IMG/VR virus record: IMGVR_UViG_3300006793_000055
Span: 1 to 48,403 of that record
Source of the DNA: a virus
Reading direction: 5' to 3' (one strand)
Length of the DNA stretch: 48,403 nt
The position numbers were made by a program, and so were the translations under genes. Positions 24,901-31,783 of the stretch are shown here, in pieces. The first letter of the stretch is position 1, and each line of letters starts with the position of its first letter. The notes beneath the pieces are model-generated. The model made no database searches. It was not told the DNA's origin and saw only the letters and a list, made by a program, of their open reading frames with translations.

Positions 24901-27786
24901 GGCTTTGCCACAGCGTCAGTTAACATCGATGCTACAGACAATATTATTGATGATTTAAACAATCAAGTCTTTACTTCATCATCGACTACTGCGCTTAAAG
25001 AAGATAAACAAGTAAAGATACAAAGCAACGAACAAAGTATTGTAACAAATAACTTACAAGGAAATCCATTATCAGACATAGGTATACCTACTGGTACATA
25101 TTCAAATACTTCAACAGTAAGTAGTTCAGCAGTTGAATTTGCAAGCCAAATTAATTCTACTTCTTCTTCTATTGTAGTGAATATATCTAGTGATGGTAGA
25201 ATGATTTTTACTAGCAACGGCACATCTATGTCATTTGTTGGGTCAGACAGTGCTGTTATGACTGCTATCGGTTTAGTATCATATTACTCTAGTGTAACAA
25301 GCAACTCGAATTACAAAGCGATGTTCTGGAAATCATTGAGATATACTCCAAACTTTGGTGCATCTACATTTAATGAATTTTATTCTGCACTAGGTCTTAA
25401 TTCAGCGAGTTATATCTGGGCAGACAATTATCAACAAAGTGGTTGGGCAGTCTTATCCAGAAGCACAACAGGAGCACTTACAATACATGCAAGACAATCA
25501 AATGAGATTAATTCTGATTTAGTACACAGACTAATTGTAAAAGATGGAGATTCGTTTATTACACATAACTTGTATGACCCACTAAACTTAAAAATGCCAG
25601 GAGCAATCGTATCTAAATTAGATTATGTAGCATGGAATGACCCTGCAAGATACGACTATGAAGGTAGTGTGGATATATGGCTAGATGAAAGAGTCGGTGA
25701 AATGTGGTGGGATACTAACGATGCTCGTTTTTATCGTTATACTGATTATGGTGATACAAATGCAAACTTACAAGTAGACTACGCAAAAAGACATTGGGGA
25801 CAAATTGTTCCTGGGTCCACAGTATCAGTAAAACGTTGGACTAAGACAAGAACATTACCATCAACAGTATCGCAATTTAACGTTAAGAAATATTTTGATA
25901 CCGAATTAGATAAAGAGATTACTGAGTATTTTTACTGGGATGCATCAAATGATATCGCTGAAGAATTAGCAGTACTTATTGCATCTGGTCAAATAAAAAA
26001 CAAATTCATACCAGTAGGCCCAACTAGCATATTGATGAGTAACAATGCATACCTATACGGCGAAGAAACAATAAAAATAATTGTAGAATACAGGTCAAAA
26101 GTTAATCCTGGAAATACAAAAGTTGCAAACGATTGGGAACTTATTGGAGAAAATACAGATACTAAAATACTACCAACACTCGTAAATGATATGACAGAAT
26201 CATTAGCAAATATTAAAGTACCAAATATATATGCAGGAAAAATAACAGCAAGTGAATTAGCAGACGTAAACAATGCTATTATTGGTGTATCATGGATAAA
26301 TGACTTAACTATAAACGATATTGTTGTCACACTAAACAGTTCTATTGTTCCTGCAACGCATGTTAGTATTAGCGGAAATAACTTACAAATAAGCCAACAA
26401 TATACTATGGTCGAGGGTGACATTTTGCGAGTTTATGAAATCAATGAGAAGACTGATAATTGGTTTACTAACGTGCCACAAGCAAGAATAAACTTTGCAA
26501 CATTTATGAATGATAAATTATCAAATAGGTTGTTGCAATCAACATTCTCACAACACGACCAATATATTAGTAACAATGAATTTATATTTGGATTATCCGA
26601 TTGGTATTTGAATGAAAATTATAAAGACATAACGCAATTCTCATATTTGTCTACGACTAGAGATTTTGATATGTTAAAAGAATACCAGAAAGGTACAAAG
26701 TCATTTAAGATTCAATTACCATCACACAATGAGTATTACTTTGAAGACAGCGGTTCATTAAAACTAGTAAACAGAAGCAACGGAGCACTCAAGTTAACAT
26801 TCCAAAATATTGTATACCCAGATGCAAATTATACTACATATTATAATAATGCAATTGGAGTGCAGATTTATGAATTTATGAATATGTTGAATACGTTTGA
26901 AACAGACAAATTTATAAACGAAACATTTTTTAGTATGATTAAATATATGTTTACTGAAAAGACATACCCTGATTGGGTATTCAAAACTAGTTATATTGAC
27001 TTAAAACTTTATAACAGAGATTTAAGACAGTATGCAGTTTACCAAAGAGACAGTGAAGAAGATACTATTGAATATATTAATGAAACTAAACCATATCATG
27101 TTAAGATTAGAGAAATTGAACGTATACATTCGACAGGCGACACTGCTAATACGAATACTACGATTAAAGAACTTATGAATATTACTTTAGACTTCGGTAA
27201 TAATAGTAGATATGAAGACCAGACACTAGACGGCGGCGATTATGAAATAATTGATTCACCAGAAAACTTAGATGAAATAGGAGACGGTACTTGGGAACAA
27301 GGTGAACTATTAAGAAATAGGTATACGCCAACTGCATCAGCAACTGGATTTGACACTGGATTAGTTAGAAGTGGTTACTTAGATGCGGCAATTTTACGAC
27401 TACAGACATACAACGGAAATATTGTTGGTGGCATTGGAGCAAATACTATTGACAATACGAAGTTTTACGTGTATGATAAGTTAGGTAGAGGTTATTCTAT
27501 TGACGTAACTGATAGTGATACAATTTCATCATTTAACGGTGCGACATTGGAAGTCAACACTGCAAATAAATTTAAGTCTGCATCAGGTAAGAACAAACAA
27601 CTTATAGCGGTTGAGCGCCCAAATAGTTCACAAATTGAATTTATGTTGTATGAGAAAAAATCGAATACAACTTTAACTGTATCAGATAGAACACTATATA
27701 CTGGACTGGGGTATACATTTGAAACTGGAAGTAAAGTCTATATTTTAGACACGCCACTACAAATAGTACTACATGACTTGGTTTAG
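18919..27786 (+). CDS. Giant baseplate wedge protein in gp7 position (2955 aa) with adhesin-like modules
   Basis: The order 25-6-this gene points to gp7, the wedge protein that reaches the baseplate rim; T4 gp7 has 1032 aa. The N-terminus (IYDFLPAHLKNSELETIVET) resembles large structural proteins of marine T4-like phages. Modules that can be read: residues ~655-701, a phage-common repeat (LVIGTEYEITKTGNTDFTLI, ending GTGTGIVKF); ~1019-1071 and ~1117-1160, two CBM5/12-like modules (YYRQDAYVVYNSQPYVCLQS and a following D-x-W); ~1660-2125, hook-IN-like repeats (separate entry). The C-terminal ~800 residues resemble wedge sequence again (YPDWVFKTSYIDLKLYNR, ETKPYHVKIREIE). No transmembrane segment is seen. 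The adhesin-like parts may bind host glycans. Equivalence to gp7 is from position; virion role is near certain. Confidence 0.75.
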   Translation: MAKKIYDFLPAHLKNSELETIVETTLDRAFSQGEMEKTKAFVGRKEKGIYNENDIYLSFPAHAFTRDNYGLEPTFTNVDATDNVFYEDLFNALFNKGALTNDHRRLFKTDLETVQLPIDLDKFINYAMYYWVSPGFFSGLDQSTANKHYITIDKGNADWWSTNNSWYHYEDIRNQITDSNYTLISQALRPIIEFDKNLELSDDSATATEFDIPEFKTYDSTNTFVQDIKIFHYVTGSEFAVDQELDIQPKLKAGDYQSEFVFNIDLLDNLNYKYNSEYKNLYTKSTFDYRNLRQELGNVENLSQIELLQEAKNVNDIDLYVDGIKQIGNYTYNNSTNKINTTSELTGYVYVDYCTKDEVIYDGDEVFQRLQPALEYNVDNLSYVNIEIPYSTIYEHVVRIIETTNSLVGKPNGVSNYRNLGDNTDKLRHSMQGSVLIRNTVDIKEAYFAITRDDYDPFMSTEFLSNAYNGYKNKILTTVIDILSTSASETKTDLQVLEEAVSTISLGKQQSISIFRDSTMINFGEEHAHYESLQVSITPGAFEQVMPNFTSVIINDEDVVVIKNNVVQRLGIDYTIPIAGNSVNFSSPLSGTETVYVRLYKNIKSTFIPPSATSLKIHPAFEPKIVTDLEYDDEVGFVQGHDGSLMPAYSKSFLSGDLVIGTEYEITKTGNTDFTLIGATDSNVGTIFTATGVGTGTGIVKFNDRIDKVMLMYETLIYNRLEVHNNNIDSMNYGLYDVQSEYSNAEKKYMLYPFFKKWMLRNNIDNLYNDIYDATDWKTWNYRAKNEDASGHWRGLFIYIYGTDKPMIEPWRVLKLSQKPSGFDQTYLGNGNYYTQTFWNDFISKNSLTIPVPIDANGELKEPKELFFGGNISSDDIAIMNQDWEFGDNSPVELAWTRSSEYPFANFLLMMLSNPFEVIYNYSSQVKDIITYFNTHNGVNTQSIVDEKQDYTFKLGSKLGGFVNNFKLLSENNSLSNSRFTEIPEDNYNLFVHAGEPNRSEFFSALIIEKVSLDSPHPIYTFADLSDYSAGMIVLNSNDGKYYKRKSSELTTKEQSPPSATYFDYSNWTLISQPKTGKFGFRVHGYDEINPVFYSMAWDKASGHKAFSTQGDLANLKNWQSGEYYRQDAYVVYNSQPYVCLQSHTASSIFDDNYKDWKALSEWPRENRIQANGYKELLDDTLKTYNYGDILESIDDVAHLIMGYQEYLKAVGWDFTDLDDKGEVVDWENLLYKFLDWQAEQHQVGDFITLTPMLMSGSFSAPYGVANVRTETHKNFYRVVDASGRLVPNTEIKFYTNGDTITFRSNVPVYGMKMDIQDVEHAFVVDRVDSYGDVIYDPQTHDRNLRMKIDCNRTLDWDGTLTADGYIVYDNKLIPNLETMIDETESYRDTLVDQGLSVINKLKASQIGYSERTYLTNHGVERESQLEFYKGFLSHKGTNSSINRILNNNSNFKDIQHENIWAFRLGNYGHIESTYTLTNDNVIVDDMVSDPFLVEFDAVENPMIYKTSKRKPAIKNAGYVDSNDVNYIVKDYDGLSELDTSNLYEGDTAWIQFDKERDWDVARLSEISEISYIGETGDNQLYLGLTSEIDAYYLDQPIYLKITGSEIDPSIADYYLLALDGTRDVNGTTIYEYLVFEQDFEPVIVEIDISTTNSIYVPTSTDSGVEAIGASSNPIINIGDTLYINGVEFVYNSSGGGANGIDILGSIANPVVETGERASFVIYDSNGLVVNTNTTVIFTGTVATTTGAFSSTYGDQITIDGSTLTIDYSAINDINLTSIGTTSSVLDTGNTVTIDGVTKTVADITVTGTTTNPVMSSTTPLVINGESITLTAADDLTAIVDAINAGSSTVVASNSSNQLQISTSVPKLDMSGGALIELGISTGTLYSESKLQNLATELDTITNINADINVDSRLVIESDQSTMTISGSALNQIGIASGTYQRNQEPTQSSIVGQINAINIPGVDASVSSGQIRIESINHNLDIEEVTSGAMTRLGFATASVNIDATDNIIDDLNNQVFTSSSTTALKEDKQVKIQSNEQSIVTNNLQGNPLSDIGIPTGTYSNTSTVSSSAVEFASQINSTSSSIVVNISSDGRMIFTSNGTSMSFVGSDSAVMTAIGLVSYYSSVTSNSNYKAMFWKSLRYTPNFGASTFNEFYSALGLNSASYIWADNYQQSGWAVLSRSTTGALTIHARQSNEINSDLVHRLIVKDGDSFITHNLYDPLNLKMPGAIVSKLDYVAWNDPARYDYEGSVDIWLDERVGEMWWDTNDARFYRYTDYGDTNANLQVDYAKRHWGQIVPGSTVSVKRWTKTRTLPSTVSQFNVKKYFDTELDKEITEYFYWDASNDIAEELAVLIASGQIKNKFIPVGPTSILMSNNAYLYGEETIKIIVEYRSKVNPGNTKVANDWELIGENTDTKILPTLVNDMTESLANIKVPNIYAGKITASELADVNNAIIGVSWINDLTINDIVVTLNSSIVPATHVSISGNNLQISQQYTMVEGDILRVYEINEKTDNWFTNVPQARINFATFMNDKLSNRLLQSTFSQHDQYISNNEFIFGLSDWYLNENYKDITQFSYLSTTRDFDMLKEYQKGTKSFKIQLPSHNEYYFEDSGSLKLVNRSNGALKLTFQNIVYPDANYTTYYNNAIGVQIYEFMNMLNTFETDKFINETFFSMIKYMFTEKTYPDWVFKTSYIDLKLYNRDLRQYAVYQRDSEEDTIEYINETKPYHVKIREIERIHSTGDTANTNTTIKELMNITLDFGNNSRYEDQTLDGGDYEIIDSPENLDEIGDGTWEQGELLRNRYTPTASATGFDTGLVRSGYLDAAILRLQTYNGNIVGGIGANTIDNTKFYVYDKLGRGYSIDVTDSDTISSFNGATLEVNTANKFKSASGKNKQLIAVERPNSSQIEFMLYEKKSNTTLTVSDRTLYTGLGYTFETGSKVYILDTPLQIVLHDLV
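24373..25293 (+). repeat. Five tandem ~60-aa hook-IN-like modules inside the gp7-position protein
   Basis: A degenerate protein repeat ends in L-x-x-(I/L)-G-(I/F)-x-(T/S)-G-T: ALIELGISTGT, ALNQIGIASGT, AMTRLGFATAS, PLSDIGIPTGT and VMTAIGLVS, spaced about 168-187 bases. The first unit (VINGESITLTAADDLTAIVD, then AINAGSSTVVAS) strongly resembles the flagellin hook IN motif found in flagellar filament-associated proteins. Upstream, at ~23900-24360, shorter strand units with the pattern G(D/N)-x-(V/L/I)-x-I-(D/N)-G precede them. The DNA copies are diverged, so duplication is old. Confidence 0.65.
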
Positions 27787-27807
27787 GTATGCGTTCTGTC
27801 ATAAAAT

Positions 27808-27815
27808 GATAAATA
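27808..27815 (+). promoter_or_regulatory. Late-type octamer GATAAATA before virion gene
   Basis: GATAAATA lies 32 bases upstream of the ATG at 27847, in the 60-base gap after the gp7-position gene. It lacks the conserved upstream box of the other two copies. The spacing to the AAGAGAG ribosome site fits a late promoter. Confidence 0.55.
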
Positions 27816-27846
27816 TAATAAGATACGATATCTAAGAGAGAAAAAC

Positions 27847-28506
27847 ATGTTTAATGAAAAAATACAGTCACAAGTAGTAGGTCAGTTGAAGATTTTCGAC
27901 AAAGACTCAGGCGAAGTGCTTGTGCAGAAGAAAAATGCGATTCATCCAGGTAATATGGCGTATGTCATGGCAAGTGCATTAGCAGGGAAACCGGTTGATG
28001 TAAATTCAGGTGGCGGTGCGCCATCGATTAATTGGATGCAATTCGGTAATGGTGGTAGTAATTCTACAACTACTTTATCGTATCGCTCTCCTAGAGTATT
28101 CCCAACATATGAAGGACTAGCAATAACGGCCAGTAACTCGGCACTATACTCGCCAACATATGAACAAGAAACTGTTGAAACAGTTTATTATCCAGGTCAA
28201 GACTTGGGCGGCGGAGTATTTGTACCAAATAACACATCAAAAATTAACTTTACTGTAGACATGACACACAGTGCATATGCAACAGCAGTTGGTGAATCTG
28301 TGCCAGAAAGTGATAGTTCAACAGACACAAATGCTGTTACGGCATTTACTTTTGATGAAATTGGCTTGATAGCAGGTGTGACAGACAATAACTTGCTAGA
28401 TAAAACAAAATCATTGATGTTAACACACGTGACTTTTCACCCAGTGTTATTATCAGCAAATAGAACAATTGTAATTGACTACACGATTACAATACAAATT
28501 AGTTAA
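27847..28506 (+). CDS. Putative virion protein (baseplate or tail-fibre associated)
   Basis: This 219-aa protein begins with VVGQLKIFDKDSGEVLVQKK, then NAIHPGNMAYVMASALAG and a WMQFGNGGS stretch, a pattern common in small structural proteins encoded near baseplate genes of T4-like phages. The C-terminus is a set of regular strands (LMLTHVTFHPVLLSANRTIV) as in fibre- or collar-type domains. No enzyme motif is present. It has its own late-type octamer and precedes the two tandem paralogues. A role at the baseplate rim or as a fibre connector is inferred from position; the exact T4 counterpart (8, 9 or 10) cannot be named. Confidence 0.6.
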   Translation: MFNEKIQSQVVGQLKIFDKDSGEVLVQKKNAIHPGNMAYVMASALAGKPVDVNSGGGAPSINWMQFGNGGSNSTTTLSYRSPRVFPTYEGLAITASNSALYSPTYEQETVETVYYPGQDLGGGVFVPNNTSKINFTVDMTHSAYATAVGESVPESDSSTDTNAVTAFTFDEIGLIAGVTDNNLLDKTKSLMLTHVTFHPVLLSANRTIVIDYTITIQIS

Positions 28507-28567
28507 TCATAGGTAGGGGACGACTGAATGATTAACATAACATTAGATAAACTTTAGGAGTATAAAA

Positions 28568-29479
28568 ATGGCTTCGGGCTCAAACATTACATATAACGAC
28601 TTAAGTACTTTACGTAACACGATGAATACCATTCTAAATGGTACCGGTGTGCATGGTGGGTACAATCAAGGTCACACGGTAGCGGCTAACCCATCAACGG
28701 GTGACTTAATCGATGATGCATATCACGATTCGCTATACAGTGCGGCGGCAAAAATTTCAAATTACTATAATATTTCAAATCCATTTACAGCCGTAAATGC
28801 AGGAACAACAGTTGACTGGGACCATTATGGGGCATCAGCATCAACATTTAATTCAGATATTAATACACGTTTTGATAACCCATGGAGTTATTCATCTGGG
28901 TGGGATACATCAGTAACTACTGAGACATCTTCAACAAAATCAAATTGGAACGGCGCAATATCAACAGAAATTACAGTGACTTTTACAAATGAAGCCACTA
29001 AGAACGCATGGTTCGCCGCTGGTGGCGAAATTCGTGTGTCGATGTCACACAGTGACACATCAAATACAAATCAAGGTGACTCTTGGGAACAACTTACAGC
29101 AGAAGTTGGAACATTCAGGTATTCAGTAAGACCACAAGATACAACTGACGTAGATACTCGTACACGTTATAAGTATTCTGATTTAACATCATCATTTGTT
29201 GTACATAAGCGTGAGTATGCCAATGCATCAGATTACTCTGGTAACTACATCGAAATCTCTGCATTAGAAACTTCAACAACAGTTAAAATTAAAGTATATC
29301 TATCTGACGTACACACAGCAGATTCTGGCTCATGGTCAAATGATGGTGGTGGTTCGTGGACTGGTACTGACGTTGCAACTGGTACTACAACAGTAGAAAC
29401 TGCTTCATTAAAGATGACAAACGCATCAGGCTCAGTGAGTATATCACAGCCAACATTCTCTGTAACAGAATCACTATAG
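28568..29479 (+). CDS. Virion structural protein, tandem paralogue A
   Basis: This 303-aa protein is rich in Ser, Thr, Asn and Gly. It shares its second half with the next gene: an AGGEIRV segment near residue 150 and ADSGSWSN(D)GGGSWTGTD near residue 255, then a final beta strand. The N-terminal third is a helical segment (DLSTLRNTMNTILNGTG). No enzymatic motif is visible. Its location between baseplate genes and the accessory operon suggests a fibre or surface-decoration protein. The 61 bases before it hold an AGGAG ribosome site and no clear promoter. Confidence 0.6.
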   Translation: MASGSNITYNDLSTLRNTMNTILNGTGVHGGYNQGHTVAANPSTGDLIDDAYHDSLYSAAAKISNYYNISNPFTAVNAGTTVDWDHYGASASTFNSDINTRFDNPWSYSSGWDTSVTTETSSTKSNWNGAISTEITVTFTNEATKNAWFAAGGEIRVSMSHSDTSNTNQGDSWEQLTAEVGTFRYSVRPQDTTDVDTRTRYKYSDLTSSFVVHKREYANASDYSGNYIEISALETSTTVKIKVYLSDVHTADSGSWSNDGGGSWTGTDVATGTTTVETASLKMTNASGSVSISQPTFSVTESL

Positions 29480-29492
29480 GAAGTAACAAACG

Positions 29493-30479
29493 ATGGCACC
29501 ACAAAGTTATATTTTAGGGGGAAAAATCAGAGCATCTGATTTTAATATATTTGCAGGAGATATCAACGATATAGTTGGTACAGGAAGCGGAGACTCCGGT
29601 TATGGGCAAGACCATCTTGTAGTTACACAAGCAATTGCTGGAAACAGCATAACAGCCGCACTTTGGGATGAGTTATTAACTGGACTCAACTATGCGGCTC
29701 AACACCAAGGTACAAGCATTAACGTCCCAAGTAACACAAACGATGCGGCATGGCCTTCGCCTGGTAATGTTATATCTATATTATCAACATTAGAAACTGA
29801 TATTTCAAATGTTGTTTCTAATAAATTAAACAGTGATATTTCGTATATGACTGTTGTTTCTAATACAATTTCAGCGTCCGAAACCTATGTAGACCCGAAT
29901 AATGGTACTCCTAATTGGACAAACGCAAATCAAGTATATTATGAAGTTAGAGTTACATTTGCTTCAGAAGATTCAAGAAGACAGTTTTTCAATGCGGGCG
30001 GTGAAATTCGTTTCGACTCTACGTTATCTAACGTAGGGTCAGATGCACAGAGTTTAGACTGGCAAGGTGTACTTAGTACAATTGCAACAGTAAAACTTGG
30101 ACATACTGCAACCGAGAGTTCTGCTAATGTAGGAACTCCTGGTGTTGGTTTTAATCAACTAACTTCAACTTATCAAAATGTATACACAAAAGGTGGTACA
30201 GGTGATTATTCTGCTAACCAATTAAATATCAACGCAAAACTTCAAGGAACAGAGTCAATCGATGTAAAAATCTCATTTGATGATGCACATGCGGCCGATA
30301 GTGGTTCTTGGAGCAATAACGGTGGTGGTTCATGGACTGGTACTGATTATGTTGCAGGTACACTGACTGTTGAAGTAGGCGAACTAGTAGCAGATGACTC
30401 TCCTGATGGTGTTGAAATGACTGATGGTACAAACTCTGATTGGGACCGTACATACACGACTCTTTCTGCACTTTCTTAA
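29493..30479 (+). CDS. Virion structural protein, tandem paralogue B
   Basis: This 328-aa protein is a diverged tandem copy of the preceding gene. Shared features include AGGEIRF (~residue 170) and ADSGSWSNNGGGSWTGTD (~residue 270), plus an N-terminal helical segment with NDIVGTGSGDSGYGQD. It is the last virion-type gene before the sigma70-type promoter at 30488. The start is ATG 29493, 13 bases after the previous stop, with a GGAAG site. The function is not known; a paired fibre subunit or two variants of a receptor-facing protein are possibilities. Confidence 0.6.
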   Translation: MAPQSYILGGKIRASDFNIFAGDINDIVGTGSGDSGYGQDHLVVTQAIAGNSITAALWDELLTGLNYAAQHQGTSINVPSNTNDAAWPSPGNVISILSTLETDISNVVSNKLNSDISYMTVVSNTISASETYVDPNNGTPNWTNANQVYYEVRVTFASEDSRRQFFNAGGEIRFDSTLSNVGSDAQSLDWQGVLSTIATVKLGHTATESSANVGTPGVGFNQLTSTYQNVYTKGGTGDYSANQLNINAKLQGTESIDVKISFDDAHAADSGSWSNNGGGSWTGTDYVAGTLTVEVGELVADDSPDGVEMTDGTNSDWDRTYTTLSALS

Positions 30480-30487
30480 AAATTCAC

Positions 30488-30516
30488 TTGACATTAGTAT
30501 AAATTTAATGTATTAT
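30488..30516 (+). promoter_or_regulatory. Sigma70-type promoter of the glycan/radical SAM operon
   Basis: TTGACA (30488-30493), 17 bases, TATTAT (30511-30516), with CAC before the -35 box. It begins only 9 bases after the last virion gene's stop. An inverted repeat, GTATTAT (30510-30516) and ATAATAC (30521-30527), overlaps the -10 box and may be an operator. It is the only strong promoter found for the ~18 kb downstream and the only early-type promoter seen on the plus strand. Confidence 0.8.
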
Positions 30517-30539
30517 AGTAATAATACAGGAGATTAACC

Positions 30540-30914
30540 ATGTCAAACAAAAAGAGCAACACAGAACAACAAGAACGCCTAGCACAAGCATTAGATTTTT
30601 CTAACACAATGAAGACGTTCAACCTATCTAAAAACAATTTAAAAGTTAAAACACAAAATCTATTAAGTTACAGCACAGCGGGAGGTTCCTTTATTGTAGA
30701 CCAATCGTTGATTTCGTTTGTACACTTTGTTGTAACTAGCGGTAAAACTGAAATTAAAATACTAGACAAGAATAGCATACCAATTCATATTGAAGACACT
30801 GTTAAATTCCTTGAAGAAATATCTAGTTTGTATTTTGAAGTAACAAATGATTACTATAATGAGTATCAGAAGTTACGTAGTTCACGCAAGATTGAGAAGG
30901 TGTTAGAAATCTAA
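30540..30914 (+). CDS. Hypothetical protein, first gene of the accessory operon
   Basis: This 124-aa soluble protein is not recognised by family. It has a basic, polar N-terminus, a central beta-like stretch (LLSYSTAGGSFIVDQSLISF) and a C-terminal charged helix (EYQKLRSSRKIEKVLEI). Its start follows the promoter by about 24 bases with an AGGAG site. The final A of its TAA is the first base of the next gene's ATG, so translation is coupled. It may be regulatory or structural; nothing in the sequence decides. Confidence 0.65.
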   Translation: MSNKKSNTEQQERLAQALDFSNTMKTFNLSKNNLKVKTQNLLSYSTAGGSFIVDQSLISFVHFVVTSGKTEIKILDKNSIPIHIEDTVKFLEEISSLYFEVTNDYYNEYQKLRSSRKIEKVLEI

Positions 30915-31783
30915 TGAGCAAAGGAATTATTATATTTGCTCAAAATAATGACTACATAAACTACGGAAAAACAGCATGTGCTTGTGCGGGTTTTGTACGT
31001 AAAAATATGTCAAAGTTTGATGAGATTTGTCTCGTCACCGATGAATACACATTAAAGAGCGATGAAAAACTGATTAATGAATACTTTGATAGAGTAATCG
31101 TTTCAGAAAGTTCACAGCCTGCTAATATCAGGTTATTTAAGGATACTTCATCTACACCAGAATATGCTTCATTTAGAAATATGTCACGTGCAGATGTGTA
31201 TGAGTTGTCACCATATGATGAAACTCTTGTCATTGATGGTGACTATTTTATTATGAATAATGTACTGGACCAAGTATGGGGCAGTGAAAATGACTTTATG
31301 ATAAATTGTCAGTATAGGGACGTTGCCGGTAGACATGGCGGCAACGTTTCCTATATCGATAACTTTAGTATTCCTATGTATTGGGCAACAGTTTTTTATT
31401 TTAAGAAATCAGAATACACAGAACATTTATTTACACTAATAAATCATATTAAGTATAACTTTAAATACTATTATTATTTGTATAACTGTAGCGGTAACTT
31501 GTTTAGAAACGACTTTGCATTCTCTATGGCATTGCATATTCTAAACGGTGGTGTCGAATTTAAAGTACCTAGATTGCCTATTGAATATTTAAATAACAGT
31601 TTTGATTTAGATGATATCTATAGAGTAAACTCACACAATGATATTATTATGTTTTGTGCGACACCCGAATCGACAGAAAAACATATATTAACCCGGTTCA
31701 CAAACACAGACCTGCATATTATGAATAAGAAAGCAATAGCAAGATGTGTCGATGACCTCTTGGAAAACGGAGAGAAAATATGA
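30914..31783 (+). CDS. Putative GT-A-fold glycosyltransferase 1
   Basis: This 289-aa protein starts with IIIFAQNNDYINYG, an alternating strand typical of nucleotide-sugar-binding GT-A folds, and has a DxD motif, DGD at residues 108-110 (LVIDGDYFIMN), which would bind a metal and nucleotide sugar. It shares layout with the next gene, so the two look like paralogues. No membrane segment is visible. It probably transfers a sugar to a glycan or lipid carrier; donor and acceptor are unknown. A GC-rich hairpin lies within the gene at 31317-31350. It overlaps the upstream gene by 1 base and the downstream gene by 4. Confidence 0.68.
   Translation: MSKGIIIFAQNNDYINYGKTACACAGFVRKNMSKFDEICLVTDEYTLKSDEKLINEYFDRVIVSESSQPANIRLFKDTSSTPEYASFRNMSRADVYELSPYDETLVIDGDYFIMNNVLDQVWGSENDFMINCQYRDVAGRHGGNVSYIDNFSIPMYWATVFYFKKSEYTEHLFTLINHIKYNFKYYYYLYNCSGNLFRNDFAFSMALHILNGGVEFKVPRLPIEYLNNSFDLDDIYRVNSHNDIIMFCATPESTEKHILTRFTNTDLHIMNKKAIARCVDDLLENGEKI
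31317..31350 (+). other. GC-rich inverted repeat inside glycosyltransferase 1
   Basis: CGTTGCCG (31321-31328) pairs with CGGCAACG (31339-31346) around a 10-base loop; pairing extends outward to 31317/31350 with two G-U pairs. Three T's follow directly, so it may act as a weak intragenic terminator or pause. Confidence 0.5.

Noticed and set aside
25989-26423. A 144-codon open frame on the minus strand inside the gp7-position gene
   Set aside because: It is fully antisense to a strongly supported coding frame, has a hydrophobic composition typical of the complement of an AT-rich gene and no ribosome site or promoter. The same applies to other antisense frames, such as 17005-17394 and 10565-10918.
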